Below, one piece after another: positions 23,265 to 32,269 of a stretch of DNA of 49,831 bases. A program made the translations under genes and the position numbers. This stretch comes from Globomyces pollinis-pini (Eukaryota; Chytridiomycota; Chytridiomycetes; Rhizophydiales; Globomycetaceae): positions 1 through 49,831 of the forward strand of contig MU621218.1 in the NCBI GenBank assembly GCA_025399215.1, written 5' to 3'. The notes under the pieces were generated by a model. That model did no database searches, had not been told where the DNA came from, and was given only the letters and a program-made list of their open reading frames with translations. Position 1 is the stretch's first letter; each line of letters opens with the position of its first letter.

Positions 23265-23311
23265 CTGAACTCAAATGGTAGAAAGTTTTTTTCACCAAAT
23301 CTTGGAATCAA

Positions 23312-23938
23312 ATGAATCGAAATTCGACCCAAATTCTAGAAAACTTTGATAAATTATGTACCGAATATTCCATGAATGTGCAACTGTCGTCTCTGCAAAT
23401 CAAAGCAGTTATTTATGTATCAAAACAACGATCTGCAACTCTTAAATATCAAAAGACACAATCTACGTTTGTTGGAAATAGATTAATATCAGATTCATCC
23501 AATTTTTTAAACTCGGAGGATGATATTCCCTTTCTTGAAGCATTTCCACATATCCACACTAAATTAGTTTACAAGCAGACCACAGAGATCGAAAATCATA
23601 TAAAATCACTTAAATCTACTTTACAGACTCTTCAAGATATTTTAAATAGTATGATACAACTTGAAAATGTAGCTATTTTGAGATCAAAAGGAACAAATCT
23701 AAACGTGAAATCCCCTGTAGATATAAGTTTAATACAAACTTGTGAATGGCTCACTCATCAAATTATAGGGTACAAAATCGATCTCGGTGAAAAGTTAGAG
23801 TTCGCGGATACATTGGACTTTAGAAATATAGAGAGTTTAAGCAAAATTCAATCATCTTGGGAGATATGCGACTCGATAGACTTTAAAGAACAGGTTACTA
23901 TTCAAGAAAGATTGAAGTATTTGAAATTATTTGGATAA
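23312..23938 (+). CDS. C1orf109/AIRIM-like protein (DUF4477)
   Basis: Single-exon, 208 aa. From about residue 75 it follows human C1orf109 (AIRIM): DIPFLEAFPHIHTKLVYKQ matches the VPALRAFPDLKERLRRKQ region, then a helix of the same length, SPVDISLIQTCEWLTHQI matching the SPSVADMLEWLQDIE region, and LDFRNIESLSKIQSSWE matching LANIQALPKAWD. In animals AIRIM works with the AFG2 AAA ATPases and CINP in late 60S ribosome maturation; fungi are known for the ATPase Drg1/Afg2. A ribosome-biogenesis role here is inference from that similarity, which I judged from memory. The N-terminal 70 residues are less similar. It shares a 47-bp promoter with the golgin-like gene. Confidence 0.72.
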   Translation: MNRNSTQILENFDKLCTEYSMNVQLSSLQIKAVIYVSKQRSATLKYQKTQSTFVGNRLISDSSNFLNSEDDIPFLEAFPHIHTKLVYKQTTEIENHIKSLKSTLQTLQDILNSMIQLENVAILRSKGTNLNVKSPVDISLIQTCEWLTHQIIGYKIDLGEKLEFADTLDFRNIESLSKIQSSWEICDSIDFKEQVTIQERLKYLKLFG

Positions 23939-24021
23939 AGAACAAATAAACGAAACCTCCAAATGTCAAACCATTATTAAACTTTAGAACAACCACGGTT
24001 TATTAAACATCAAAATCCATA

Positions 24022-24711
24022 TCAGAGTACGTGTAATAGACAAAAAGTCAAAGCGAACACTTTCAAAGTGTTAATTGTAGCGGACGATACAACGCCTGGT
24101 ATTGTTGTTGATGTGGATTGTGAATTAACAGCTGCGGTTGCTGGTGGTACGTATGCTGATGTGGATAGTTGAGATTGCTCAGCTTTTGGATTAGTGGGAC
24201 GATTGGTCTTTGATGGACTTTTAGATACGGTTATCTCGGTAGATTTAGTCACTTCTGGATTTGGAGTATCTGCAACAACTCTGATATCAGAGCAGGCCAT
24301 GTAGAATCCACCATCTTCTTTACTTGCCCAAAACCATTGTAAAACAGCTTTATCAGATGATTTACCAACCGGCAGTTTAACTTTTGTTGAGATATCATTT
24401 ACATTCACATTATCTTTCAAGACTGTCATTGGGCCACCTGGAAATTGAATAGCAACGCGAACTCCAGGATCACTTTGGTGAGGAATTGTGATTTTCCATT
24501 TGACATCAATTTCTTGTCCACTTTTGAAAGTCTGGGCAGGATTGGTTGCTGTAGAGTCTAAACAGCCGGCCAATTGAGCTTGAGTCATTGGAAAGTTTGC
24601 TACTTTGATTCCCTCTCCAGTAAATGACATTTGAGTGCCAGTAGTTCTTGAAGTAGGAAACTCTAAAATTGCATGAGAATACACTGCTGAAATAAATATT
24701 TGAAAATACAT
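24022..24711 (-). CDS. GPI-anchored LPMO-like copper surface protein
   Basis: 229 aa, single exon. A short signal peptide (MYFQIFISAVYS) is followed at once by His-Ala (HAILEFPTSR), so cleavage would leave an N-terminal histidine, as needed for a copper histidine brace. A second candidate brace His is in WKITIPH. Two cysteines (AGCLDS and FYMACSDIRV) can form the usual disulfide, and VLQWFWASKEDGGFY fits the conserved W-A-x-G-Y core of chitin-active LPMO-like domains. A Ser/Thr-rich stalk and a C-terminal hydrophobic tail (INTLKVFALTFCLLHVL) follow, typical of a GPI signal. Either a chitin-active enzyme or a copper-binding wall protein. The 12-residue signal is unusually short. Confidence 0.7.
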   Translation of the reverse strand: MYFQIFISAVYSHAILEFPTSRTTGTQMSFTGEGIKVANFPMTQAQLAGCLDSTATNPAQTFKSGQEIDVKWKITIPHQSDPGVRVAIQFPGGPMTVLKDNVNVNDISTKVKLPVGKSSDKAVLQWFWASKEDGGFYMACSDIRVVADTPNPEVTKSTEITVSKSPSKTNRPTNPKAEQSQLSTSAYVPPATAAVNSQSTSTTIPGVVSSATINTLKVFALTFCLLHVL

Positions 24712-25113
24712 TGTTCAAGGATATTTTGATTCTTCAAAGTATTTAAAGAGAGCGTGTTTCGGAAGAGTGCCTCATTAGAAGCCTCGGTGACATCACAGTG
24801 CTTAAAGAGTTTGTGATGAGAACAGTGGGCATGTTAAGCATTATGCGCGAATTTGCTTTGTATTACGAATTCATCAACCGCGTTATTGCAAGTAATTGAT
24901 TAGTGTTGGTGGATAAATGTGAGTTGACATATTACTGAACAATAGAGTACTAATTAGACTAGGACTGCTTTTTTTGTACTAGAGTGTTTAAATACTGTAC
25001 TTGTCCGTTGATTTTAGATTTTCCGAGCTTCATCTTAGTATTAGAACAAATCACCTAAAATCACGCCATTTCGGTCTTTAAAACAATCAAAAATATCCAC
25101 CAAATGTATTTCA
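24712..25113. other. Intergenic, divergent promoter
   Basis: Separates the LPMO-like and APS kinase genes. A TATA-like tttaaata lies about 40 bp upstream of the LPMO-like ATG on the minus strand. An upstream ATG at 25104 overlaps the APS kinase start out of frame. No gene seen. Confidence 0.45.
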
Positions 25114-25767
25114 ATGACTGCTCCTGTCGCTACTAATATCACTTGGCATGAAGCTTCAATAAGCAGAGACGAAAGAGCAAAGTTAACTGGTCAAAAAGGA
25201 CTAACCCTTTGGTTTACTGGACTGTCTGCTTCAGGAAAATCAACTTTGGCTTCTGCTTTGGAATTCAAATTACTAAACCGTGGACTTCAAAGTTATCGTT
25301 TGGATGGTGATAACATTCGATTTGGGTTAAATAAGAATTTGGGATTTTCCCCTCAAGATAGGACTGAAAACATCAGACGTATCTCTGAGGTAAATTTGAT
25401 TTATTAATAACTATTCCAGGTCGCCAAACTATTTGCCGATGCCACTATCATAACCTTAACCTCCTTCATTTCCCCATACAAATCTGACCGTGATCAAGCC
25501 AGAGAATTACATAAAGAGGCTGGTATTCCATTCTTGGAGGTCTATGTAGATATTCCAATCGAAGTTGCTGAACAACGTGATCCTAAAGGTCTCTACAAAA
25601 AGGCTCGTGCTGGAGAAATCAAAGGGTTCACTGGTATAGATGCTCCATATGAAGCACCAAATGATCCGGAAATACATATCAGAAACGATGAACTTTCTGT
25701 TGATCAAGCAACAGACTTAATTATCGAGTACTTACAGAAACACAACTTTATTGCCCTTCATAAATAA
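25114..25767 (+). CDS. MET14: Adenylylsulfate (APS) kinase
   Basis: Phosphorylates APS to PAPS in sulfate assimilation; cytosolic. 207 aa with one 30-nt intron (25390-25419). The P-loop is GLSASGKST, followed by [27 protein letters not shown], the lid segment [12 protein letters not shown] and [20 protein letters not shown], then [13 protein letters not shown]. Length and order are those of the free-standing fungal enzyme, not an ATP-sulfurylase fusion. An out-of-frame upstream ATG ten bases before the start could reduce translation. Confidence 0.97.
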
Positions 25768-26007
25768 TAAATACAATAAGTAATGTATTATGATATAAAT
25801 TGCGAAAATGTATTATCCGACGTCAGATATGATGTCCTTATTAGCAATCTATTGAGGAGTATGCAAAACATCTCAACATTTGAACAATTATTTCCATGTT
25901 TTAACTTTATCTATTGTGGTTTGGAATTCCAAAACAAGTATTTTTAACACTGAATTAGACAGCATTTATTAACTATCCTAAAATTATCTATTGCAAATAC
26001 GAAAACA

Positions 26008-27343
26008 CTAAAAGCTTTGGTAACTCTGATTGATATACTGAACTGCGTTCTGATCATAATTCTCCTTGGCTATCGAGTTAGTAATATGAGATCTTACATG
26101 GATCTATCGCATAGTAATCTAAGGTATTGATATCTGGGTAGCATACTTCGGCTGGTACAAGTGGTGTTCCTGTAGTAGATGGTATGTACCTCTCATCAAA
26201 AGATTGGCTAGAATATCCGGACATGGACTGTGCTTGTGGATAAAAAGGGGGTTGTTGGACCACAATAAAGGAAGACGGTTGGCCATTAGAAACATGGTTA
26301 ATAGGAAAAGCATTATGTACAATCCCTGATGTTCCATATAACTGCGGCTGCTGGAAGTGGACTTGAACAGGACGCGATGCTTGAACTAGAGGGTTTGTAG
26401 TCATTTTATATTGCTGGGAAGCATCCAAACTGTTGCTATATTGGGGTGGTAGCGGCTGAGAAGTATACACAATGTTGGCTACATTACCATTGAATTGGGC
26501 TGCAGAGGAATTTGGTATTACCACAGTATGTGGTGTGGTGACAGAATTGGAAGAGTATGGCTGGCTCATTGAGACAGATTGAGAAATCACAGAAGACTGA
26601 GTAGCAGATGATTCAACAGTAATAGATTGTGCATTAGGAACTGCTTCAACAGGAGGTAGTGGTGCTTGCAAAGTAGGTGGAAAGTGCTGTGGAGCAGCAG
26701 TATTTGCATTTTGGGGGGCAGGGTGGACATATTGAACAGCTTGGGGTTGTTGAACATATGGGGAAGGAGCTGGTTGCGATAGATTAGAATCGCTTGGTAA
26801 TTGAACGTTAGAATGAGGAGAAATGGTTTCTTTTTCTTCCAGATCAACGGGAGTTTCACCAGATTCTTGGCTCTCCTCCACTATTGAATCAGGAATAGAT
26901 ATCATAGTAGCAGTTTGAGGTTTAGCATCCACCATACGAGAATTTTTCTCTGCTTCATCCTTACCATACTGATTATTAGTTATACACTGATTTTCAAATA
27001 TTTGTTTAGGTGTTATTCCAACAACATCCAACGATTCGGTGAGAGTTTTCTGATGATTTTCCTCAGCAAAGACTTCTTGAAAACCAGTGGTGGCATAACT
27101 GAATACATTATTAGCATCGGACTTCATGACCAACAATATTTGATTTCCGGTGAGAACTGCGAGTTCATGAACCTTCTTGATAATGCCAGCCTTTCGTTTA
27201 TAGAAAGTTTCCTGTCTCATATTCTTGTTTGGAATGTATTCGATAGGTTTCTTTTGTTTCCCCTTCGTCTTTTTAGCGACCAAGGGTTCTATTGGTTTGG
27301 CGGGGAGAGTGTCAGAATCCAGCGTTGTAGTGTTTGAGTGCAT
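26008..27343 (-). CDS. SRF-type MADS-box transcription factor, copy A
   Basis: Nuclear DNA-binding protein, 435 aa, one 28-nt intron (26070-26097) near the C-terminus. The MADS domain (about residues 24-100) has RQETFYKRKAGIIKKVHELA, VLTGNQILLVMKSD and NVFSYAT, placing it with SRF/Mcm1 rather than MEF2. The usual RxKI N-arm is replaced by KKTKGKQKKPIEYIPNKN. The remainder is Gln/Pro/Ser-rich, as in activation domains. The continuous frame begins with TTG; the ATG at 27343 (MHSNTTTLDSD) is the start. It lies downstream of a close paralogue in the same direction. An 11-bp hairpin lies just upstream of the ATG. Confidence 0.9.
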
Positions 27344-27930
27344 CAAAGACAGAAAGAATGGAAGAGTTTGACGATTCCACAAAGAGAAACGGCTTACGCT
27401 TTGTGGAATTGTACAACAATGTGAATTTCAAAGAGCATTTATAAAACCAAGTTACCTTATTATTGTCCTTGACTGTTGTTCATTACTGGATGGGCCCTGT
27501 TATTTTACCCCGTTTCTTTTGCTTCTTGAACGCTTTTTGTCCTTACTTTCGTTCCCGGTCTTTTTTTTTGAACCGATCACAATGTGGGTTTGGTTTCAAC
27601 TTTAAGTCGTTGCAAATCCTTGTTTTGCAACTAATACTAGGCAAGATTCGCTTTTTTCACAATTATATTTTAGTGGAAGTTTCCTTTCATTATTAATTCA
27701 AGTTCCTATTGAGAAAGACTCGTTCAATTTCAAGCAGTTTTCGCTGTATTTGAGCAGAACTTGAAAAATACATCATCCATCCATGTAGTAATTACATTTG
27801 TTCATAATTGAAGTTGAGTGTTTGGTCTGCCAACCTTGATGGTAATAGTAACTGCTGATCACAATGACTCAGGTACTGTTAAAGACATTTACACTCTGAA
27901 TATGTTTATTAACAAGTGAAGATTAAAAAA
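27344..27930. other. Intergenic, promoter of MADS copy A
   Basis: Pyrimidine-rich on the plus strand (purine-rich in the direction of the MADS genes). It holds a TATA-like tataaat about 95 bp before the MADS copy A start and the inverted repeat at 27374-27409. The plus-strand frame 27463-27696 is low-complexity Phe/Leu and is not supported. Confidence 0.5.
27374..27409. repeat. 11-bp inverted repeat upstream of MADS copy A
   Basis: attccacaaag (27374-27384) and ctttgtggaat (27399-27409) are perfect complements across a 14-nt loop. They lie 31-66 bp before the MADS copy A ATG, so they may form a 5' UTR hairpin or a dyad binding site. Confidence 0.75.
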
Positions 27931-29027
27931 CTACGTCTTATAAAAAGTATCAGCGTAATGAAGAGTATCGGTCAATGAATGGGCATCCATTGGACCAAAT
28001 CCTGTTCTTCCTGAATTTTGATTTGTATAATTTTGTCTATTGTACGACTCATAGGGTATGGCTAAAGAAATTAACTATATAATAATTTACATTGTTGGAG
28101 ACCGTAGACACCAGTTGTACCATTGTTTGCATACCCATAACTAGTCATTTCCTTTCGATCACTGCCAATATGTGCATCTGATTCTGACAAGGGGTTCATC
28201 ATGTTGTTATGCCTAGCATAGCCCAGTGATGATGGTATATTCATTGGATATGGTTGATGGTGGTGCGATTGCTGTAGTCTTGAGCTTGGATATGGAGCAT
28301 GTCTATGACTGCTAGCATGTGGCGACGGGGTAGGATATGGTTGAATAGGAACCATGGTTTCAGAAGCAACGGATCCATACATATCATTAGATTGTAATCC
28401 TACACCTGGATGTGGTGAGCGGAGGCTAAACGAGTGGGAAGCAGGAGAAGGCATAGCGGACGTGTTTAAATGGGGGCTGCTAAAAACTGGGCGCCGTTGA
28501 GAATAAACAGGGACAGGAGCAGTCAATGGGAGGTCAGGTTGATGTTCTAATGGTTTTTGGAGTTCACTCTTGATCACTTCGGGTGAGTCAGGTGAGGCAA
28601 GCTGAGCACCATGTCGACTATTCATCAACGCTTCTTGTGCACTAACACTCCAAGATTGATTTTCATAAACTTGGGAAGGAGAAATTCCAATGGATTCAAA
28701 ACAAGTCTTGACCATAGAATTTTGGTTTTCAGGAGAGAATATAGTTTGGAATTTCGGAGTAGCATAACTGAAGACGTTTCCACTTTCAGAAGTCATCAAC
28801 AACAAAATTTGATTTCCAGTGAGAATGGCCAATTCATGAGCCTTCTTAATGATCCCAGCTTTACGTTTATAAAAGGTATCCTGTCGTAAGTTCTTGTTTG
28901 GAATGAATTTCATGTCTCTCTTTTGTTTTCCCTTTGTTTTCTTTACAATGATTTCAGTGTTTGGGTGATGCATGCTTGAAGAACTAACATCGATTGAGAG
29001 ATGATTCATTTGAGAATTTGTATGCAT
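27931..29027 (-). CDS. SRF-type MADS-box transcription factor, copy B
   Basis: 355 aa, one 29-nt intron (28062-28090). MADS domain at about residues 29-105: KKTKGKQKRDMKFIPNKN, RQDTFYKRKAGIIKKAHELA, ILTGNQILLLMTSESG, NVFSYATPKFQTIF. The divergent N-arm is shared with copy A. The intron lies near the C-terminus in phase 1 in both copies, so they derive from one duplication. The tail is rich in Ser, Pro and His (SPHASSHRHAPYPSSRLQQ). SRF-type factors act as dimers; heterodimers of the two copies are possible. Confidence 0.9.
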
Positions 29028-29679
29028 TTAACGTTTTTAGCAAACTACAAAAAGATATTTCTAGTTCTAATTTGTTGGTTTTAAAGTCCACCAGAATACC
29101 CGTTTAGTACGACACACCTTCCCAAAAGGAGCCAGAAACACATGGTACGCTATGACAGCTTGGTTCGCTTGAAATTCCGGATTAGGAAAAAATATGGGTC
29201 CCAGGCATCTCTCTGAAAATATGGCGATTGGTTTTGGCTGATCGTTGGGTGACTTTGACATTGAGTTGAAATAGTTCCGAGTTTGTTAAACTCCCTCAAA
29301 AAGAAACCTGCGGTTAAATGCAATTCTATAATTGTTCAAACAAAGGCTCATTAGATGATTCCAATTTTGGTCGAACCCCGTAAAGGGATGAAAAGTTTCG
29401 AAGCGAACACCCCTGACGAAGGAGAGTCGGTCTATCTATTACCTAAGGCAGACGACTCTATTACAAGAGGGATAAATTACAACTAAAACTTTGATTTTTC
29501 TATATTTTCTAATAAATTCCTTGTAATTTCTCCAAACTCAATATGGATATATACACTCAACAGAAGGAAACCTAACGCATTAGAATCGACTTCAAAAAGT
29601 TCAATCATGGAGTGGACCACCTGACCCACGCCTTGTACTAAATTCAACTTCAATCCAATTCTTTTTTTTCAACTCTCTC
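29028..29679. other. Intergenic, divergent promoter
   Basis: Between MADS copy B and enoyl-CoA hydratase. An ATG-started minus-strand frame of 64 codons (29067-29261, MSKSPNDQPKPIAIF) lies 5' of the MADS gene; it may be an upstream ORF or chance. Nothing else seen. Confidence 0.4.
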
Positions 29680-30548
29680 ATGTTTTCTCAAAGATCAGTC
29701 CGTTTCTTTTCATCTACTCGTGCAAGTCTTTATGAGAACATTATCGCTACTCAACAAGGCCGTGTTGGTTTAGTCACCTTAAACAGACCTAAAGCTTTGG
29801 TATTTTCATCATTCTGACTTTAGAATGCTTTAAACACCCCTTTAATGATCGAGTTGAATCAAGCACTTCAAGCTTTTGATAAAGATGCAGGCATTGGTGC
29901 TATTGTCATCACTGGTAGTGAAAAGGCCTTTGCTGCTGGTGCAGATATCAAGGAAATGAAGGATTTGGAATTTGTCAGAAACTTCAAGAATAACTTCTTG
30001 GGAGATTGGACTGGTGTCACTGCTGTCAGAAAACCTGTCATTGCTGCTGTGAATGGATTTGCCTTAGGTGGTGGATGTGAATTATCCATGATGGTAACCA
30101 GATCAAATACTGACATTAGTGTGATATGATCTATGCTGGTGATAAGGCTAAATTCGGTCAACCAGAGATCAAGCTTGGAATTATCGCTGGTGCTGGTGGA
30201 ACTCAAAGATTGACTCGCGCAATCGGTAAAGCTAGAGCCATGGACATGAACTTGACCGGTGTAATGATTGATGCCGAAGAAGCTAAACAAGCTGGTTTGG
30301 TTGCTCGTATTTATCCTGCTGCCGACTTGGTTGCTGAGACCATCAAGAGCGCTGAAGTCATTGCTTCTTACTCCTTACCAAGTGTCCTTATGGCCAAGGA
30401 AGCTGTCAACAAGTCATTCGAAATGACTCTCAATGAAGGTCTTAACTATGAACGTAGAATGTTCCAAGCACTCTTCGCAACTAAGGACCAAAAGGAAGGT
30501 ATGGCTGCTTTTGCCGAAAAACGTGCTCCAAAGTTCACTCATGAATAA
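29680..30548 (+). CDS. ECHS1: Mitochondrial enoyl-CoA hydratase
   Basis: Short-chain enoyl-CoA hydratase of fatty-acid and branched amino-acid oxidation. Three exons (introns 29800-29823 of 24 nt and 30094-30119 of 26 nt) give 272 aa. An amphipathic presequence ([19 protein letters not shown]) indicates mitochondria. Crotonase landmarks: [25 protein letters not shown] (oxyanion hole), [12 protein letters not shown] with the first catalytic Glu, and [20 protein letters not shown] with the second. The join [11 protein letters not shown] restores the family core. Codon use looks optimised, as if highly expressed. Confidence 0.96.
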
Positions 30549-31321
30549 TCGGAATAAATTAACTCTTCATTTTCTTTATCTCTGCATTTCGTGAATTAAG
30601 AGGCAAAAATTTCAAATAGTAATCCGACTTGGTTGATTAGGTAATGATTTTTGAGTTGTTTTTCAGAGGGGTTCTTATGGCCGATTTTAGTGTTCAACAC
30701 TGTAACAGACACATTGCAAAAGGACGGCTCACGACCAGTCTTTGTAATTGAAAGAACTGTTTAAGTCTTCAAAGAGAGAGAACTTACAATTTGAAACCAC
30801 CAAATGTATCTTTGGTGTACTTAGACCATCGGATTATGGTAGATGTCTCAAGTTGAATGAGTTTGAATTATGGCTGAAGTTCCACTATTCCGATTCTGGA
30901 TGAGGTGCTGCACGCAAGTGTGATGAGAACATGCACTGACCATAAATACGAAAGTATGGCTGAGCACAATAATTTGCACCTTGACTTTCAAAGTTTACAA
31001 GCAATGATGTAATTCTCACTTAGTTCTACTTTATACCGTCATTCTTTATGTGTTACTTCACTTTGTTCACTCGTTTGGGTTGTAGTGATGAACTGTAATT
31101 CGTGTACAAGTTGTTAATTTCATGGAGACCGTGTTGTACTGCCTCCTCAAGTGTTGAATCTCATCTTGTAAACTAATTTACTATTTCATATTTGTTGGAA
31201 TCTGCTACAACAGACATCTCAAATGTTTTGGTCGGATACAATGCATTGACAATGATGTACACAGATTTATCATTAAATGAAGGCAAGCAACTCAAGAACA
31301 AAAACAAGATTTTATTGAAAG
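30549..31321. other. Intergenic, nothing recognised
   Basis: About 770 bp between convergent genes. No frame over 60 codons and no exon chain that I could join; no tRNA-like fold noticed. Confidence 0.4.
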
Positions 31322-31758
31322 CTATAGACCAAAAAACGATGCAATGTAGTCAGCCGCCATATTAAGTAGACCGGGAGACTCAGTCTCGGTAGGTGTCTTT
31401 CTAGCCGTTTCATAACTGAACTTCTTTTTTGGAGGTTTAATCTAGAAGTCGTAATTACAAATTATATGCAAACATACCGTTGGAAGAGACTTAATTTTAA
31501 TAGATTTTCCAGTGACAACCAATTCTTCGACTTTTTTAGGCGTATTGGTAGGACTTTGATCTCCCAAAAACACTTCCACAACTTTTCTTCGAGGTCTTTT
31601 TGGTTTTTCAATCTTGGATTTGGTAGTTTTAGTTCTAACCTTTCGAACAGATTTCCCTCCATCTGGAGTTGCAGGAGGACTCTAGAAAAATCAATGAAGA
31701 TACACGTTACGACTAATTTTTGTGGGTTTGTGGTTCTACTTCGAAGTCTGGGTGCCAT
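31322..31758 (-). CDS. Small basic protein, unknown
   Basis: 123 aa from three exons; introns of 29 nt (GTAACG donor) and 36 nt leave exactly 124 codons. Not recognised. It is rich in Lys, Arg, Pro and Thr (RKVRTKTTKSKIEKPKRPRR, IKPPKKKFSYETARKT) and carries SPPATP, SPTNTP and ESPG, possible proline-directed kinase sites. It ends in a short amphipathic stretch, LLNMAADYIASFFGL. A nuclear or chromatin protein is a guess from composition. The continuous frame starts with TTG; the first ATG is 31758 (MAPRLRSRTTNPQ). A perfect TGACGTCA lies 122 bp upstream. Confidence 0.6.
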
Positions 31759-32269
31759 TGGTTTTAATTCTGTACGTGTCAAATTGATTGAGTTTTGCCA
31801 ATTAAAGTAGATTCTTTGTATAAACCAAGAGTTTCAATAAGAAAGATAATAATTCTTCAAATTAATTCCAACAGAAGGTTGACGTCATCATTCCTACCAC
31901 AATGCCTTCTACTTGAGATGAACATTTATCACTCATACAGCCAGTGATTCATGAAATTTTACTTATGATTTGGGGCTATGCCTGTCATTTGATATTAAAA
32001 TAGTGTTGCTTTGCGAATCGGTTAGTTACCGTTTCAATCAGCCATTAAATGTAAATTTTGCTTTTACTATGAATATGAAGATAACAGATTATTGAGATAA
32101 TAATACCCCGAATAAATTACTGATCATGTACCCATCTGTAAAGACACTCTCTTCATCCAAGCAAGAAATGATGTCACACAAATTTTGGCACTTCAACTCA
32201 GCATGTGAGTAACGTGAGGAACGCTTCATTCAAGCCTGGTCTGTTTGATATTTCTTTCATTTTTTAGTC
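31759..32269. other. Intergenic, divergent promoter
   Basis: Between the small basic protein and the M13 peptidase. It contains a consensus CRE (31880-31887). No gene seen. Confidence 0.5.
31880..31887. promoter_or_regulatory. CRE/ATF site TGACGTCA
   Basis: Exact 8-bp palindrome bound by CREB/ATF-type bZIP proteins. It lies 122 bp upstream of the small basic protein gene and 383 bp upstream of the M13 peptidase. Confidence 0.45.

Noticed and set aside
26587..26859. 90-codon Leu/Pro-rich minus-strand frame in MADS copy A
   Set aside because: Other-frame reading of the Gln/Pro-rich tail.
29340..29470. tRNA-like string ggtcgaaccccgtaaaggg
   Set aside because: No acceptor stem, anticodon arm or D arm could be folded around it.
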